Source: Ptiloglossa arizonensis
Taxonomy: Eukaryota > Arthropoda > Insecta > Hymenoptera > Colletidae
NCBI RefSeq assembly: GCF_051014685.1
Contig: NC_135052.1
Coordinates: 6,477,105-6,541,104 of the forward strand
Reading direction: 5' to 3'
DNA: 64,000 nt
The notes beneath the pieces were generated by a model. That model ran no database searches, was not told the origin of the DNA, and worked only from the letters and a program-made list of their open reading frames with translations. Positions 12,600 through 24,469 of this stretch are shown here, piece by piece (the stretch's first letter is position 1; every line of letters starts with the position of its first letter). Both the position numbers and the translations under genes were made by a program.

Positions 12600-14575
12600 T
12601 TTGAATTACGAGAGACTCGATGAGAATTTTCGGGGGTTTTCTGTATTCGAAAAGAATCAAAGGTCAGCAATCTTCCCGAGTCTTGACAATTTCCAAAGAA
12701 AGAGAGAAAATCCGTGTTTCGATTAAAACTTTTCCTACTCTCGGTGAACCATCGGTCGTAATCACAGATCCTCTTGTTCACCACTTAATTCCTCTCTGCG
12801 AGGCAATCTTCCAAATAGACTTCGGGCCACGAGATTCTCGGATGAGAACTTTTGGAAATTTTTAACTACTCCTTACGTTTCACAGACCCTGTATTTAAGA
12901 AAAATCAGAACTCGGCAATCTTCTTCGAGTCTTAGCCATCCGACATCCCCAAAATCCGACTTCTTTCCACCTGATCCTTCTCTTCTCGTCAATCTTCCAA
13001 ATAGACTTCGGGGCACGAGAATCTCGGATGAGAACTTTTCGAGATTTTTAACTACTCCTTACGTTTCACAGACCCTGTATTTAACAAAAATCAGAACTCG
13101 GCAATCTTCTTCGAGTCTTAGCCATCCGACATCCCCAAAATCCGACTTCTTTCCACCTGATCCTTCCCTTCTCGTTAATCTTCCAAATAGACTTCGAGGC
13201 ACGAGAATCTCGGATGAGAACTTTTTATTATTACTTACGTTACATACGATACATACGTAACAAAAATCGAAACTCATCGATCTTCTCCTGTTCCAACCAC
13301 CTAACACCCTTAACTTCCGCCATCTACGTAAATTTCCAATTCGCTACAATTTTTACGAAAGATAGGAAGAGAATCCGTGTCCCCATTAAAACTTTTCCTT
13401 CTCCCGGTGAATCATCGTTCGTAAACGCAGATTCTTGGTCGAGTTTACTAAATCTTCCTAACGTTTCACACATTTTGTATTCAACAAAAATCAAAACTGA
13501 GCAATCTTCTTTGAATCTCGATTACCCAACATCCAAAAATCCGATCTACTTCCATCTAATCCTTCTCTTCTCGTCGATCTTCCGAATAACCCTCAATCCC
13601 CAAGAATCTCGGACGACAGCTCTTCAATATTTCTAAATCTTCCTAACGTTTCACATATTCTGTATTTAAAAGAAATGAAAACCGAGCAATCTTTTTTGAA
13701 TCTCGATTACCCATCATCCCGAAAATCCGACTTCCTTCCACCTAATTCTTCTCTTCTCGTCGATCTTCCGAATAACCCTCAATCCTCGAGAATCTCGGAC
13801 GACGGCTCTTGAACTTTTCCAAACTCTTGCTAAACGTTCCACATATTCTGTATTCAAAAGAAATCAAAACTGAGCAATCTTCTTTGAATCTCGATTACTC
13901 AACATCCAAAAATCCGACCTTCTTCCATCTAATTCTCTCTTCTCGTCGATCTTCCGAATAACCGTCACTCCCCGAGAATCTCGGACGCCAACTCTTCAAT
14001 ATTTCTAAATCTTCCTAACGTTTCACATATTCTGTATTTAAAAGAAATCAAAACTGAGCAATCTTCTTTGAATCTCGATTACTCAACATCCAAAAATCCG
14101 ACCTTCTTCCATCTAATTCTCTCTTCTCGTCGATCTTCCGAATAACCCTCAATCCCCGAGAATCTCGGACGACGGCTCTTGAACTTTTCCAAACTCTTGC
14201 TAAACGTTCCACATATTCTGTATTCAAAAGAAATCAAAACTGAGCAATCTCCTTTGAATCTCGATTACCCAACACCCCGAAAATCCGACTTCCTTCCACC
14301 TAATTCATCTCCTCTCGTCGATCTTCCGAATAACCCTCAATTCCCGAGAATCTCGGACGACGTCTCTTCAACTTTGTCTAAATCTTGCTAAACGTTTCAC
14401 ACATTTAACAAAAATGAAAACTAATCGATGATCTCCTTTGTCGCTCACCCGACACGCCCAAAGACCACCATCCAGATTTCCAATTCCAATGTTAAGAGAA
14501 TCCGTGTTCCGTTTAAAACTTGTCCCTCTCTCGGTTGAACTATCGGTGGTAAACGCATTGGTACGGGTCGGCGTC
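12600..14575. repeat. compound ~186-bp tandem array (A and B unit types)
   Basis: A B-type unit recurs about every 182-188 bp. Its landmark GCAATCTTC falls at about 12915, 13101, 13501, 13686, 13874, 14058 and 14244. Another landmark is GAGAATCTCGGA. A second, A-type segment with GAGAATCCGTG, TAAAACTTKTCC and a following GGTGAAYCATCGKTCGTAA-like stretch appears three times, at about 12695-12790, 13345-13450 and 14475-14575. Each A segment follows a shortened B unit. The order is half-B, A, B, B, half-B, A, five B, half-B, A. Peptides predicted from this array are artefacts of the repeat. Confidence 0.9.
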
Positions 14576-14638
14576 CTTGGCACCGCACTTTTGTCTCAAT
14601 TTGAACCGTACGGCGAACCGTACGGTTAAGGGTCGGGG

Positions 14639-14735
14639 TTCATCGCACCGTGCGCGCCCGATTAAAGTGATGTAAGGCCCCCGGCGGCGAGCGCGTCGGC
14701 GGCGTTCAGTGGCTGGCATTAAATTAGCTAACGAA
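14639..14735 (+). repeat. right copy of duplicated ~100-bp block flanking the tandem array
   Basis: Shares with 11785-11893 the ordered words TTCATCG, TTAAAGTGATGTA, GGCGGCGAG and ATTAAATTAGCTAACGAAC. It lies directly to the right of the array, in a much more GC-rich setting than its partner. The agreement outside these words is poor, so the block has either diverged around conserved cores or been re-duplicated in pieces. Confidence 0.7.
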
Positions 14736-15257
14736 CTAGTCCGGCGCGGGCAGCGCCTAGCTTAATAAAAGAATATTCGAGCACGAGCGAGCGGCTTGCA
14801 CGGACGGCGGTGTATAGAAGAGCGGGTCTCCGGGTCGACGATGATGCCCTCTCCGCCTCGGTCCCGTGGCGGCGCACAATCAGCGGAGCGTGCTCGTAAT
14901 GACCATTACCGTCCGACTCGCTACTTCGCTACCTTCGGCCACCACGGTAATGGCTCGTGTCTGCCAACCTCTCTCGGCCATGTGTTCGCCGATACACCTA
15001 CTTCAGGGACGGATAACCGCTATCTGGCGCCCTCCCCGCCGCCCGGGCCCTGGGCTTCCTGGTGGACGCCAGGTTCGCGGCATCGGGACAGATAAGGGAG
15101 CCGGAGATTAACGCGCGTGTACACCGACCGGGAACTTGAAACTCGCGTCGGATTTCATGGAATTGCGTGGGCATATTTTAGACGCGAAAAATGTTAATTT
15201 CTAGATACTCTACGGCTTAAAGGATGGCTGATTCGGGATACTGGACACGGTGGCGCG
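14736..15257. promoter_or_regulatory. GC-rich candidate cis-regulatory block
   Basis: A CpG-dense island without a recognisable coding frame. The + frame 14796-15095 is rich in Pro, Gly and Arg, as expected from composition. Regulatory function is only inferred. Confidence 0.2.
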
Positions 15258-15274
15258 CTCCTCGTCCTCGTCCT

Positions 15275-15321
<47 letters not shown>
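15258..15321. repeat. (CCTCGT)/(CGT)/(GGC)n microsatellite
   Basis: CTCGTC hexamers pass into GTC triplets and then about twelve GGC triplets. No open frame with a start and a recognisable context runs through it. Confidence 0.9.
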
Positions 15322-17955
15322 TAATACCTTGAACGATGTGCGTGCGTTAAAAGGCCCGATGGTGCTTCTGCGATTCGGATAGAATGTCGTGTTAGACGTG
15401 AATGGTAAATATCGTAGAAACGTCTCGCGTCTCCGCTATTCGATGTCGTCCCGATCCGTCGGCTCTTCGTTTAAGTTTTTTTTTTTTATTTCCAGCTGGT
15501 CTTTACAGAGACACTGTCAAATTTTGCGTACGATGGTAGGGTATAGGTGATCAATACTCTTTCGGAATTGAAAGAGATCGTCTCGATTAACCATTGCGCG
15601 TACAAGTTCGACAGATTCGTTCCTGTATGATAAAATTCGATCAACGCGAGAAAAGAGATACAAAGGATAAAAGAAGAATAAAAAAAAAAGAAATTTCGTT
15701 CAACTATCGATTGGATAAAATTCGATATCGATTCAGTTGCGACGCAATTTTAGGCGTTCGATTTCTGCCGCATTATTGGTGACAATTCGAATTTTTTTCG
15801 AAGACCTTTGCGGTTGCATTTTTAACTTACCACGAGTCGTCTATGGATATTGTTCTTCGACGGTAAATTTCGGAGTTGTGTTTGAATTCTATGACTTCGT
15901 ATCGAATATTCCGACACTTTCGCAGCGTTTATGTAAACGAAGGTTGCGGCGAAACGTTATTTATGTTCGATAGAGTATTCGAAAACAGGGACTGCGAATG
16001 TTTATTTTCAAAAATAACAGGAAAAGTGTCCATTTCGCGATTTTTGATTGGGAATGGTCCAAAGTTCCGCTTACTATTTGCCGGTATGCGTGTGAAATTT
16101 CTTCGACGGGTAACTTTGAGAGACTTCAACGCGCACAGTAGACAGTCGCAGACCTAATCGCACGAAACGTAGGCACCTTGTTAGAAAATTTGAAATCGGT
16201 GACGTTAAAGTCTCTGCAACAGATTCTTCAGACGCAACGTTCGAATACTTCATCGGATTTAATTCGATTCGCTCGAATTATCATAATTGAAGTTTAATTG
16301 TACATATATTAGAAAAACATTGTACAATATTACGTAGAAACAACGGTTGGTAATTTATTTAAATGAGCGGTATTCAAATCGTTTACCTTGTCAGATAGCA
16401 ATGCCAGATAAATAAACGATCCGTACTACGTAATCGGATTAATTTATTTAAATCGAGTTATTAGAAGAGTGCACCTCGTTGCGTATTAATTATTTGTAAC
16501 GTGTACGTAACTGCGCTCGAAGTAGAGGAATTATAATAATTAGCCGCACCATTATACGGCCGTAATTACAAGCGTCGTAAAGGCGTTCAAATATTGCTAC
16601 AATGGGTTTGAAAACTTGCACAAACATCGAACAGATTTAACAAACGACATCGTCGCTGGTTAGCGATCCATCATCGACGATTATTTATCACCGTCCAATT
16701 AAAACGAATGTCCAGTCGATTCTCGATCCTTCGTGCGATTATCCGAAACACCAGGGTTTATTTGCAATACAATGACTCATCCTTCGAGATCACCGAGGGT
16801 CGTCTAAGAAGAAAAATATTTCATTTCGAGAGATAGACGTAACGGTTCGGGATTTTGTATCTTTGAGTATTGAGTAACTTTGGATGACCTTGAACCGTGG
16901 GTCATTGCATTCGTCTTGTTCTCGATGGAAGTCAAATAAAAGTACACATCGTTCCGTTTAGAAAGAAATTAATGACTTTGAAATGTCCGTGGTGCTTTCA
17001 CCTGGAACGAAAAATAAATCGTCGCACAGTCTTACGTTCTTTCCTATCTGTGAAAGTAAACGAGTCATCTGACCTGTATTAAATTCTCCCGCCCTGTGAT
17101 CTGTCAAAATTACTCAAAGAATGTGGAACTCTTTGTTACAATGCGCCGAAGGCAGACAAAATTCCTTTCGGTGTGAAAATGAAAAAAAAATTTGTTCAAA
17201 TACGGGTTAGATCGCAGGTATAAAAACGGAGGTATTTCCTGGAGAAACTGAAGGAGAATCGATTTATCGTTAAAAAGAATGTACAAAAGTAACGACGTTC
17301 GCGCGGTATAATTGTCGTAATTTGTTCACGCGTTGTGAATAGCGAGCGGACGATTTCTGTGTCTGCACGGTGAGTACTCGCACGAAAATCCCTCTCGCGT
17401 ATTTCCAGGTATTCAAAGGTTTTTTCATCCTAATCGGGAAAATACCGCGCGGAAAGAGACAAAGCGTCGAGGAACACTACGATCCCGCTTTGCACGGAAT
17501 CACCGTTATCCTTACGACGGTCACAATTTCAGAATTTTATTTAAAAACAATACGGTGGAATGTAAAAAATGCTTGAGAGATTAAGTAACCTCAGATTTAC
17601 GATAGAGGATAAGATCAACGATAACGTAATAGCGCAATGGTCGTCACAGAATTGTAGAATGAAATATTTCATAGCGAACGAATAAAAATTAAACCGTTTC
17701 AACGAACAAATATCTATACGCATACACCCCTAACAAGAAATATTAGAACTTATCGAGAGCGAATTTAAAATGTTATAAACTTATTCAATTGAATCTCAAA
17801 GTAATAAAAAACATATCGAAGCACCGGAAAGAATATGTCCCCAGCCGATATTTTATACGATATTATAAAGTAAATAACTGATGGGTGTGTAGCCTCGGGA
17901 AATGTAAAAGAGTTGCAACTCTGCATCGGAGAAATATCGAAATATAAGAAAAGTC
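15322..17955. other. AT-rich unique stretch, no gene seen
   Basis: Mostly AT-rich with frequent stops. Around 16260-16570 there is a cluster of AATTA/TAATT cores (for example near 16280, 16535 and 16560) that could bind homeodomain proteins. This is also what AT-rich DNA gives by chance. Confidence 0.5.
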
Positions 17956-17996
17956 ACACGTGAAAATTTCTATTCTCGAAATAATTTTTCACGTGT
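17956..17996. repeat. short inverted repeat
   Basis: ACACGTGAAAATT (17956-17968) is mirrored by AATTTTTCACGTGT (17983-17996), giving a hairpin with one bulged base and a loop of about 14. It ends 20 bp before the mariner-like MITE and contains a CACGTG E-box in each arm. Confidence 0.6.
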
Positions 17997-18016
17997 AAAA
18001 ATTCCGTTTATCCCAA

Positions 18017-18245
18017 TACCAGGTTGTTCGATAAGTTTTGTCGTCTCTTCCATTGTAAAAAGGTACCGTGACGGTTCAACTTTGAACAACCGTAAATATA
18101 CGAACGAGTCGGCGGATCTACACGAGAAACTTCACACACATGTTCATCAAACGGTAGTGCCATCTTTCGAACAAATAAAACAACGAACGTAACAGCTCCA
18201 TTTCCCATCGAACGACAAAACTCGTCCATGATTGAGCAACCTATC
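18017..18245 (-). mobile_element. mariner-like MITE, copy 1
   Basis: The left end reads AGGTTGTTCGATAAGTTTTG. The reverse complement of the right end gives AGGTTGCTCAAT followed by GAGTTTTGTCG with a small insertion. TA, the known mariner target, precedes the left end at 18017-18018. The interior shares words such as AACTTTGAACAACCGTAAAT and GAACGAGTCGGCGGATCT with the copies at 30121, 30474 and 33186. There is no transposase frame. This copy has the same orientation as 33186 and is opposite to the two near 30 kb. Confidence 0.8.
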
Positions 18246-20760
18246 GCTTATCAACAGGGTTTACGCGTTGACGTTACGCGTTATCCACCCTAGGAATAAA
18301 ACTTCGCCCGTGGAACGCATCGTGCACGAGTCTAATTCTCGAAACGTATAGTTTCCCCCGGGGGTCGATCCACGACCCACGTCGAAGGCCCCCCGGTAAC
18401 CGCAAACAAAAAATCCCGTTCCCCCGATAATTTCATTCCGATTCGATTACCACGGGTCACCCTCGACGCATCCGCGAGGCGTTTCTGACTCGGCGAGGTT
18501 TCGCAACGGTGGTCGTTGGCTGGCCATTAGGACGCACGCCGGCGCACGTACGTATAATGGCAATCATGTTAATTATTGTAAGTAGAGCTGCGCGCCACCG
18601 CTGTGGCCGCGGTCGCAGCCGCAGAGAGCCGGCCGGCTGCCTTTCCTCCTCTTTTCCCGTAGTGGTAACGGCGTGTGCCACCATTACGGAGAGCGCCTTA
18701 CCGTGAACGCACGCTATTCATTCCCTCCGTGTCAGAGGGAGACCCTGAGGAATCGACGAAGACGGAGTAGTACCGCGCAGGTGGCGGAGGAGAGGGTTGA
18801 AAGGAAGGAAGGTCGAACGAGCGAACCAGAAGCGCGCGTTCGAACCGCTTCATCTCTATCCCCTTGTACCGTAACCGCGTCCTGCCAGCTCGTTTCACGG
18901 ATACTGTCGCTTTCGCGAGTGAATTTTATTTTCAGAAACGAAAGGGAGCTAGGTTGTCGCCCACTTAACGTCGCGGCGTCGGATCACCGAACGTATCGAT
19001 ATCGATATCGATACACGGCATACCGCCTAACGTTCCGTAAAAATCTATACGTCGGAATTTAATATCGAGGAATATCTGGGATAATTGGGTTACGGTGGGA
19101 CGTGATATCAAACGGGGTTTTGTTTTACTTTGGATTTGCGGAGATTGAACTTATTCATCGAGAGAGTAATCGACCTAGACCAAGAATTTCCAGACACGAG
19201 TAAATTAATCTTTTCAGTGTCTTCGACACGCGTTGTTGCCGAAATCGTGTCGTGTTTGCGTCTCCTCTGGGAAAGCCAGCGACAGCTCGGTACCAAAATA
19301 TTTATTCCAACACCGGTACGTTCGCATATAGAACAAAAGGCTCGAACGGGAGTGGAAAATTCCGGCGCCATAATTTTGTACGATATTTCGCGTGGAATTC
19401 TTTCTTCGGCTCTGGTATCGTTTTGAACGATTCAGGTCGTGTAAAATAATTGAATAGCGACGGACTAACTTTGCTAGTTCCAAAACACGTTACACGCAAC
19501 TAACCGTCTCGTTACTGTCAATAGTCTCCTCTACTGCGCGTAAATAGAGTTACGTGTTTTATCGTTTGTAGCGTGGAAACCCACTCAGCCACACCTTCCT
19601 ATCCGATCGATGTATCGCGCTGTAATTACGAGCTACCGTGGTAAAAAATAATTTAAATTCTTGGTCGAAGGAAAAAAGAAACACAGATGTAATTCCAAGC
19701 ATTTCGTTTTTCTTGCACGGAACGTTTCGAACAGTTTACTTCTGGCCTCCTTTGTCGAATGAACGAAAAATTTGTTTCTCGTTCGTACCGAAGAGAAACC
19801 AAAAATAAAATGGTCGAATTATTAGAAGTTGAATTAAAAAAAATTGAACACGTTATACACAGGACAAAAATAGGGAAAAATGGTGTTTATTCGTCATAGA
19901 AGAAAAATAAATTGTGCAGTCGATCTACCTCCATCCGCTTACTTGCGCTACAAATACGAATGTGTATACGCAAGGGTTAAGCACGCGGCTACAAACCTTC
20001 GATCCGAACTACCCCTATTTATTTTTATCTAACTTTCTTTACGTACCGTTAGCATCTGAGAGTATTATTCACGATTTATTCTTACCTACTTATCCCTAAC
20101 TATGGGTAATTTGCGGAGAGACGATCGATAAGAAAAATCAAGTTATGCGCATGTTGATAAGCTCCTGGATTGATTTACAGTCGGTGTTATTTTTCTTCTT
20201 GAATTACATTTTAAAAATCGGTCGATTTTCGTATCTCTCGATTTGACCCTCGGTCGGTATCCCTTAATTAGACATAGTCCAATTAACACGCTTTTGTAGA
20301 ACTGCATCGCGATCGGTGTGCCCACGTTCGTCTGGCTCGTGTGCGCCACGGCGTGTATCATTTTATCTAATTATCCGGGGCACGTTGCGAGGGCTTAAGT
20401 ACGCGTAGCTGTTGCTGTAACGATATGTTTTCACGATACTCTCGTTCCGCCCGTGCGTGCCGCCGATCGCGTGCAATTGCACGTTTAAATAATTAAAAAG
20501 CGAACAGGAGATTTCGAGACTCGGAATACGATAAAGATCTCTTTCCGCGATTGAAAATTACTTCATTAGCCGTCTTTTCGTGCCGTCGCTAGGCCAACGA
20601 TGTACGTGACTCTTCGTCGAACATAAATCCGAGTCAAATACGAATGTACCGTGTACGAGGATTTATATCGCGCGATCGAGTCATTAACGGTTAATATCGT
20701 TAATTTCCAACCGATAATAACGAAATAATTCGACGGCTACTCGGGCATCCGACGACCGGC
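18246..20760. other. unique stretch with a GC-rich part, no gene supported
   Basis: The part at 18480-18720 is a GC-rich island containing AATTATTG and CATTA cores next to GCCGCGG-rich sequence, and could be regulatory. The rest (18720-20760) is mixed, with open frames below 130 codons and no recognised motif. A small perfect (ATCGAT)n run lies near 18990-19010. Confidence 0.4.
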
Positions 20761-20820
20761 CGGTAAACCGGGGTCTACGCGCACGGTTCCCCGTAAATCG
20801 GGGCTCACGTGCACGGATTT
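20761..20820. repeat. 30-bp imperfect tandem duplication
   Basis: CGGTAAACCGGGGTCTACG with a following GCACGG is repeated 30 bp later as CCGTAAATCGGGGCTCACG with GCACGG. There are two units only, with several substitutions. Confidence 0.75.
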
Positions 20821-23800
20821 CGCTACAGTCGCGAAAATGCACGTACGAAACATTCCGTAGAACGTTTCAACGTAGCTCGTGCAAAACCATTACACGATTT
20901 TCTATTAACCAGTTCGTAAAAATCATCCGGACGTTGTGTAACACCGATTCGTTACACAGATAACGATTTTTAACGGTTGTTATTCGTTAAGCGACTGTTT
21001 CGTGTCGATTCGACGGCAAGACTGAACCTAGAAACGCACATCAGGCCTTTGCACGCGCGAAAATTAATTCGTGATAGGCGATATAACTTGCGAGAGCGTG
21101 CATTAAGGTCGATCTTAATTAGCGGCAATTTAATTAGGATCACCAGCGTGACGGTTAGCAATGGGCCAGGTCTAAGTCGGAGGTAAGAAAATGTCGGCGT
21201 GTATTATTAAGGCGGGCAGCCTTCCTGATCGTCACGGAAGTTGATCGTGCTGTATTCTATTCTACATTACGGGTGCAGTGTTATAAGGATGTTGAAGTTG
21301 CTGTCGATCCACCGATCCTCCAATTTCATTCTGCGTTCGGACGATTCTAGATTTTATTCCGTCCATGTTTCGATACGTTCCAGCTCTCTTTCTCGACGTT
21401 GTAAAATTCGACTCGATTACACAATACTCTTCGTTAACATTTTGTACAATACGGCGTACTTTTCGGTACTGTAATTTTTACTTCGTAGACCCATCCTTCT
21501 GTAAAATATTCCTCTAGATTATTCAGACAAATGGTAATTACTCCGTATTATCTTCCTCGACGCGATCGACTTTGTTCGAAGTGGACTCTCACCGATCACC
21601 GACTATACTTTGACTTCGAGTTCATTCGTTTCACGATTCATTGTACTTTTCGCGTTCCACTCCGCTACCATTTCTCGTTTCCTGGCTACGAAAAGAATAT
21701 TGTTAAAAATCTTCCGCGCGTTCACGGCCGCGGTTTAAATACAAACGTTTCTCTCTTCGTTCCAGAAATCGTCCCATTGTCCCTCCTCTCGAACGGTACA
21801 CCATCGAGGAATTTTCCTCTCGAGTTCCCTGAAATTCCCCGAACGGAGGCTCTCGTAGAAGAAAAAATCCCGCGTATTCCGTGCTCGCCGCACCCTCCGA
21901 CTTTCTCCGCCCCCTTGATCGTTGTTCGTTGTTGTTGCACCCGAGGAAAAGAGCCGCGAGTACGCCGCGATGCAATACCGTACTCGTTCGCGGGCGTTAT
22001 CTCTATCGTTATAAAACGTTCGTGCTTGTTCTAACGGCCCGGTGCAATAATCTTAATTCCAAATGCACGCCGGGCGCAGGATACCTTTAACGAACCGTGG
22101 TCTCTCCGGTGAAACGGATTAATTTAACGAACGAAAATATAATGTATTTACAATGTAGAGCGCACCATGGCGGGGCACGGGGCCGGAATCGAATTCATTA
22201 GATCCCATCGAAATCGCCTCATGGTCGAGTGGAAATTCGGTCGAGTGCGGCTCTCGAAGGCTAGAACCGGCCAATTAATTACCGGGAAAGGAAGGAAGGA
22301 GCGTGGATCGCGGGCGCGTTTGAATTTCCACGCGAGTTTCTTCGCGATGTGCTTGAGCCACCGAGCGTGGCATTCGCATATAATCAGCGGCCTGAAGCTC
22401 GATTATGTTTCCCTCTCTGGCTCGAGCGAGTCGTTTTCTCTCTTTCCTCGTCCCCCCTCCGACTCTTTTCCCCGCCGCGTGAAAGATCTCAACTCTTTCA
22501 GCCGGCATGGCCGTCCGCTTCTAGCAGCGCAGACTTCTTTTATTTATTTAGCAGGCCAGGAAGCCGTTAATACTGCTGGCAGCCCCGCGGTAACTAATTA
22601 AAGGTCAGTACGTAGCCGGGTCTTATCCGGAGAACGGCGAGTCGTAAGCGTTCGCTTCCGGCCCTCCGGGTCAACTTTCATAGTCGAGCGATGAACGAGA
22701 TGGCTCGGATTAAATCCTGCCTCGCCGCTCTTCTTTCTCCTGTCTTTATTAGAACCGCGTTTTCAACTGTTGGCCACCGCCGAGGTTTCGAAACAACGAG
22801 AGCGTCGTTAGCCTCTCTAGCCTCGGAGAATTTTGTCCTTAGCTGGAATCTTCACCGGGTTCGAATAGTTTAGAGGGTATCGAATCGTCGACTCGATGCC
22901 CGATTCACCTTGTTTTTATAGAATGCAATCCTTTCGATACTTACTATATTCTGTTGCTTTTCTTTCTTCGATACGATTGTTTCTTTTTTCTTCTTCTTCC
23001 TCGTGCGTGAAAGTCGCCGAGTAAAAAGTTCCGAAGATAGATAAATTCAAGGATAATAAGACGGATTCGATCCTCGACGAGCGTATTTCGTTTATTACGT
23101 TTTGTATAACAGGTTCTAAGGCACGTTCGACACTTTGTAATGTATCGAGCGATCGCGCGAATACACTATCTCTGATACAAATTAACTTAATAGAGCTACG
23201 TTGAGATCGAGGTGCGCTCGCGAAGAATACTCGTTAGTGCGGTACGATGATTTATCGAAAGACTAATGAACAAGAATTCGGTGATATCTGCAGCGATCTG
23301 GTTCGAACGTGTACGTCGGAAGGATGATCTTAACGGTTCGAAGGCTGGAGTGTAATTTTTTACATTGTGTACGAAGTGAGAGAAAGTCGTTGAGCGTGAC
23401 AAATCGTTAGGTGTGGGAGGTTAGTTGTCATGGAAATGGGAAATTCCAGAAACCGAATGCACCTGAATTTCTGAAAACGAACAAGCGGAGCTACGAATCA
23501 CGGTAGTAGCGTATAAATTGAGCGAGTTTCGAGCTAGTAAATAAATCGTAGGCGTCGTTATTCGTTCGAAGTACATTTTCAATTCTCGCTGGCCAACGAT
23601 TCGGAACGATAATTGCAGCGGAGTGGCGCGTCGCGAATTAGGTATTCGAAGGACTCGGATCGTCGTTCGTTGTTGTTAGCCTCGTGAACGGGGATTCCTG
23701 AACACAGCTGCACGCGGCGTGCATCTAGGTCTTAGCATCGGTCTTTATAACCGTTATTAGATGCTGGCTGATTTCCAGGAAGCTTGGAACAATACGTTCG

Positions 23801-24166
23801 GGAAGAGGAAATTTTTATTTCCTATGGAAAACAGCGTTCATGGGTGGACACCTGTACGTATAGCTGGGAGCTGGAAAGATGACTCCTGGATTAAGGAGAA
23901 TGTAATGGTACGTGTAAGAGGGATCGTGGAGAGCGTCGGACACTTTTTTGCTCAGCCGCAGGCTTCACAAAGTTTAACCAAAATCCTTTATTGTAACCTT
24001 TGTTACAAAGTTCGACCTTCTTCCACAGGTCAACTTCTCAGCTCCACACGGTACATAGGACTACCGGTCGTGACGAATTTTATATCGCTACAAATGTCAT
24101 TTAACAAGTCTCCATTTTTAAATAAAAAAATGTATGCTTATTAATTTTCATATTGCAATTATTCTG
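20821..24166. other. unique stretch with GC-rich part, no gene supported
   Basis: The part at 21060-21190 holds several AATTAG/TTAATTA cores. The part at 22100-22640 is GC-rich with GGCCAATTAATTACCGGG near 22268, and is a candidate regulatory block. The open frames 21531-22034 (167 codons) and 22167-22601 (144 codons) have no recognisable domain. The last kilobase before 24166 is AT-richer and unusually poor in CpG. Confidence 0.4.
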
Positions 24167-24201
24167 TACTAATTTTCTATTTTCATTTGTTTCAGGTAAG
24201 T
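24167..24201 (+). other. candidate recursive (zero-length exon) splice site
   Basis: In order: TACTAAT (24167-24173), a perfect branch-point-like heptamer with its branch A at 24172; then a tract of T and C with few purines (24174-24192); then CAG (24193-24195) joined directly to GTAAGT (24196-24201), a consensus donor. The branch A is 23 nt from the AG. A 3' splice site abutting a 5' splice site is the known form of ratchet points that subdivide very long introns in insects. Seen: the sequence. Known: the family of sites. Inferred: that it is used, and that a host gene spans the window on the + strand. One perfect AGGTAAGT per strand is near the chance rate, so the weight lies in the combination. 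Confidence 0.5.
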
Positions 24202-24469
24202 TTACGATGACAAAATTGTGATCCAAGTTTGAGAATCGGTACATTTTACCCTTGTCGATGTAAGTAGCAGTATGATATATTTGACTTACATTATGAGTGA
24301 AAATATGATCGAAATATACATTTATTCGTTTGTAAAAATGCTGAAAGTTAGTAGCAAATGCAAGATGTTACAAAAGATTAAGTACCTACTCTTGGACAAA
24401 GTGTCTCGAAAATCGGTCTTTTAAAACTTTGTTCGATTGTTTAATCGTATGGTAAAAATCAAGGATAAA
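24202..24469. other. AT-rich spacer, nothing seen
   Basis: AT-rich unique DNA between the splice-like element and the tandem array. It shows no repeats and no open frame of note. Confidence 0.6.
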
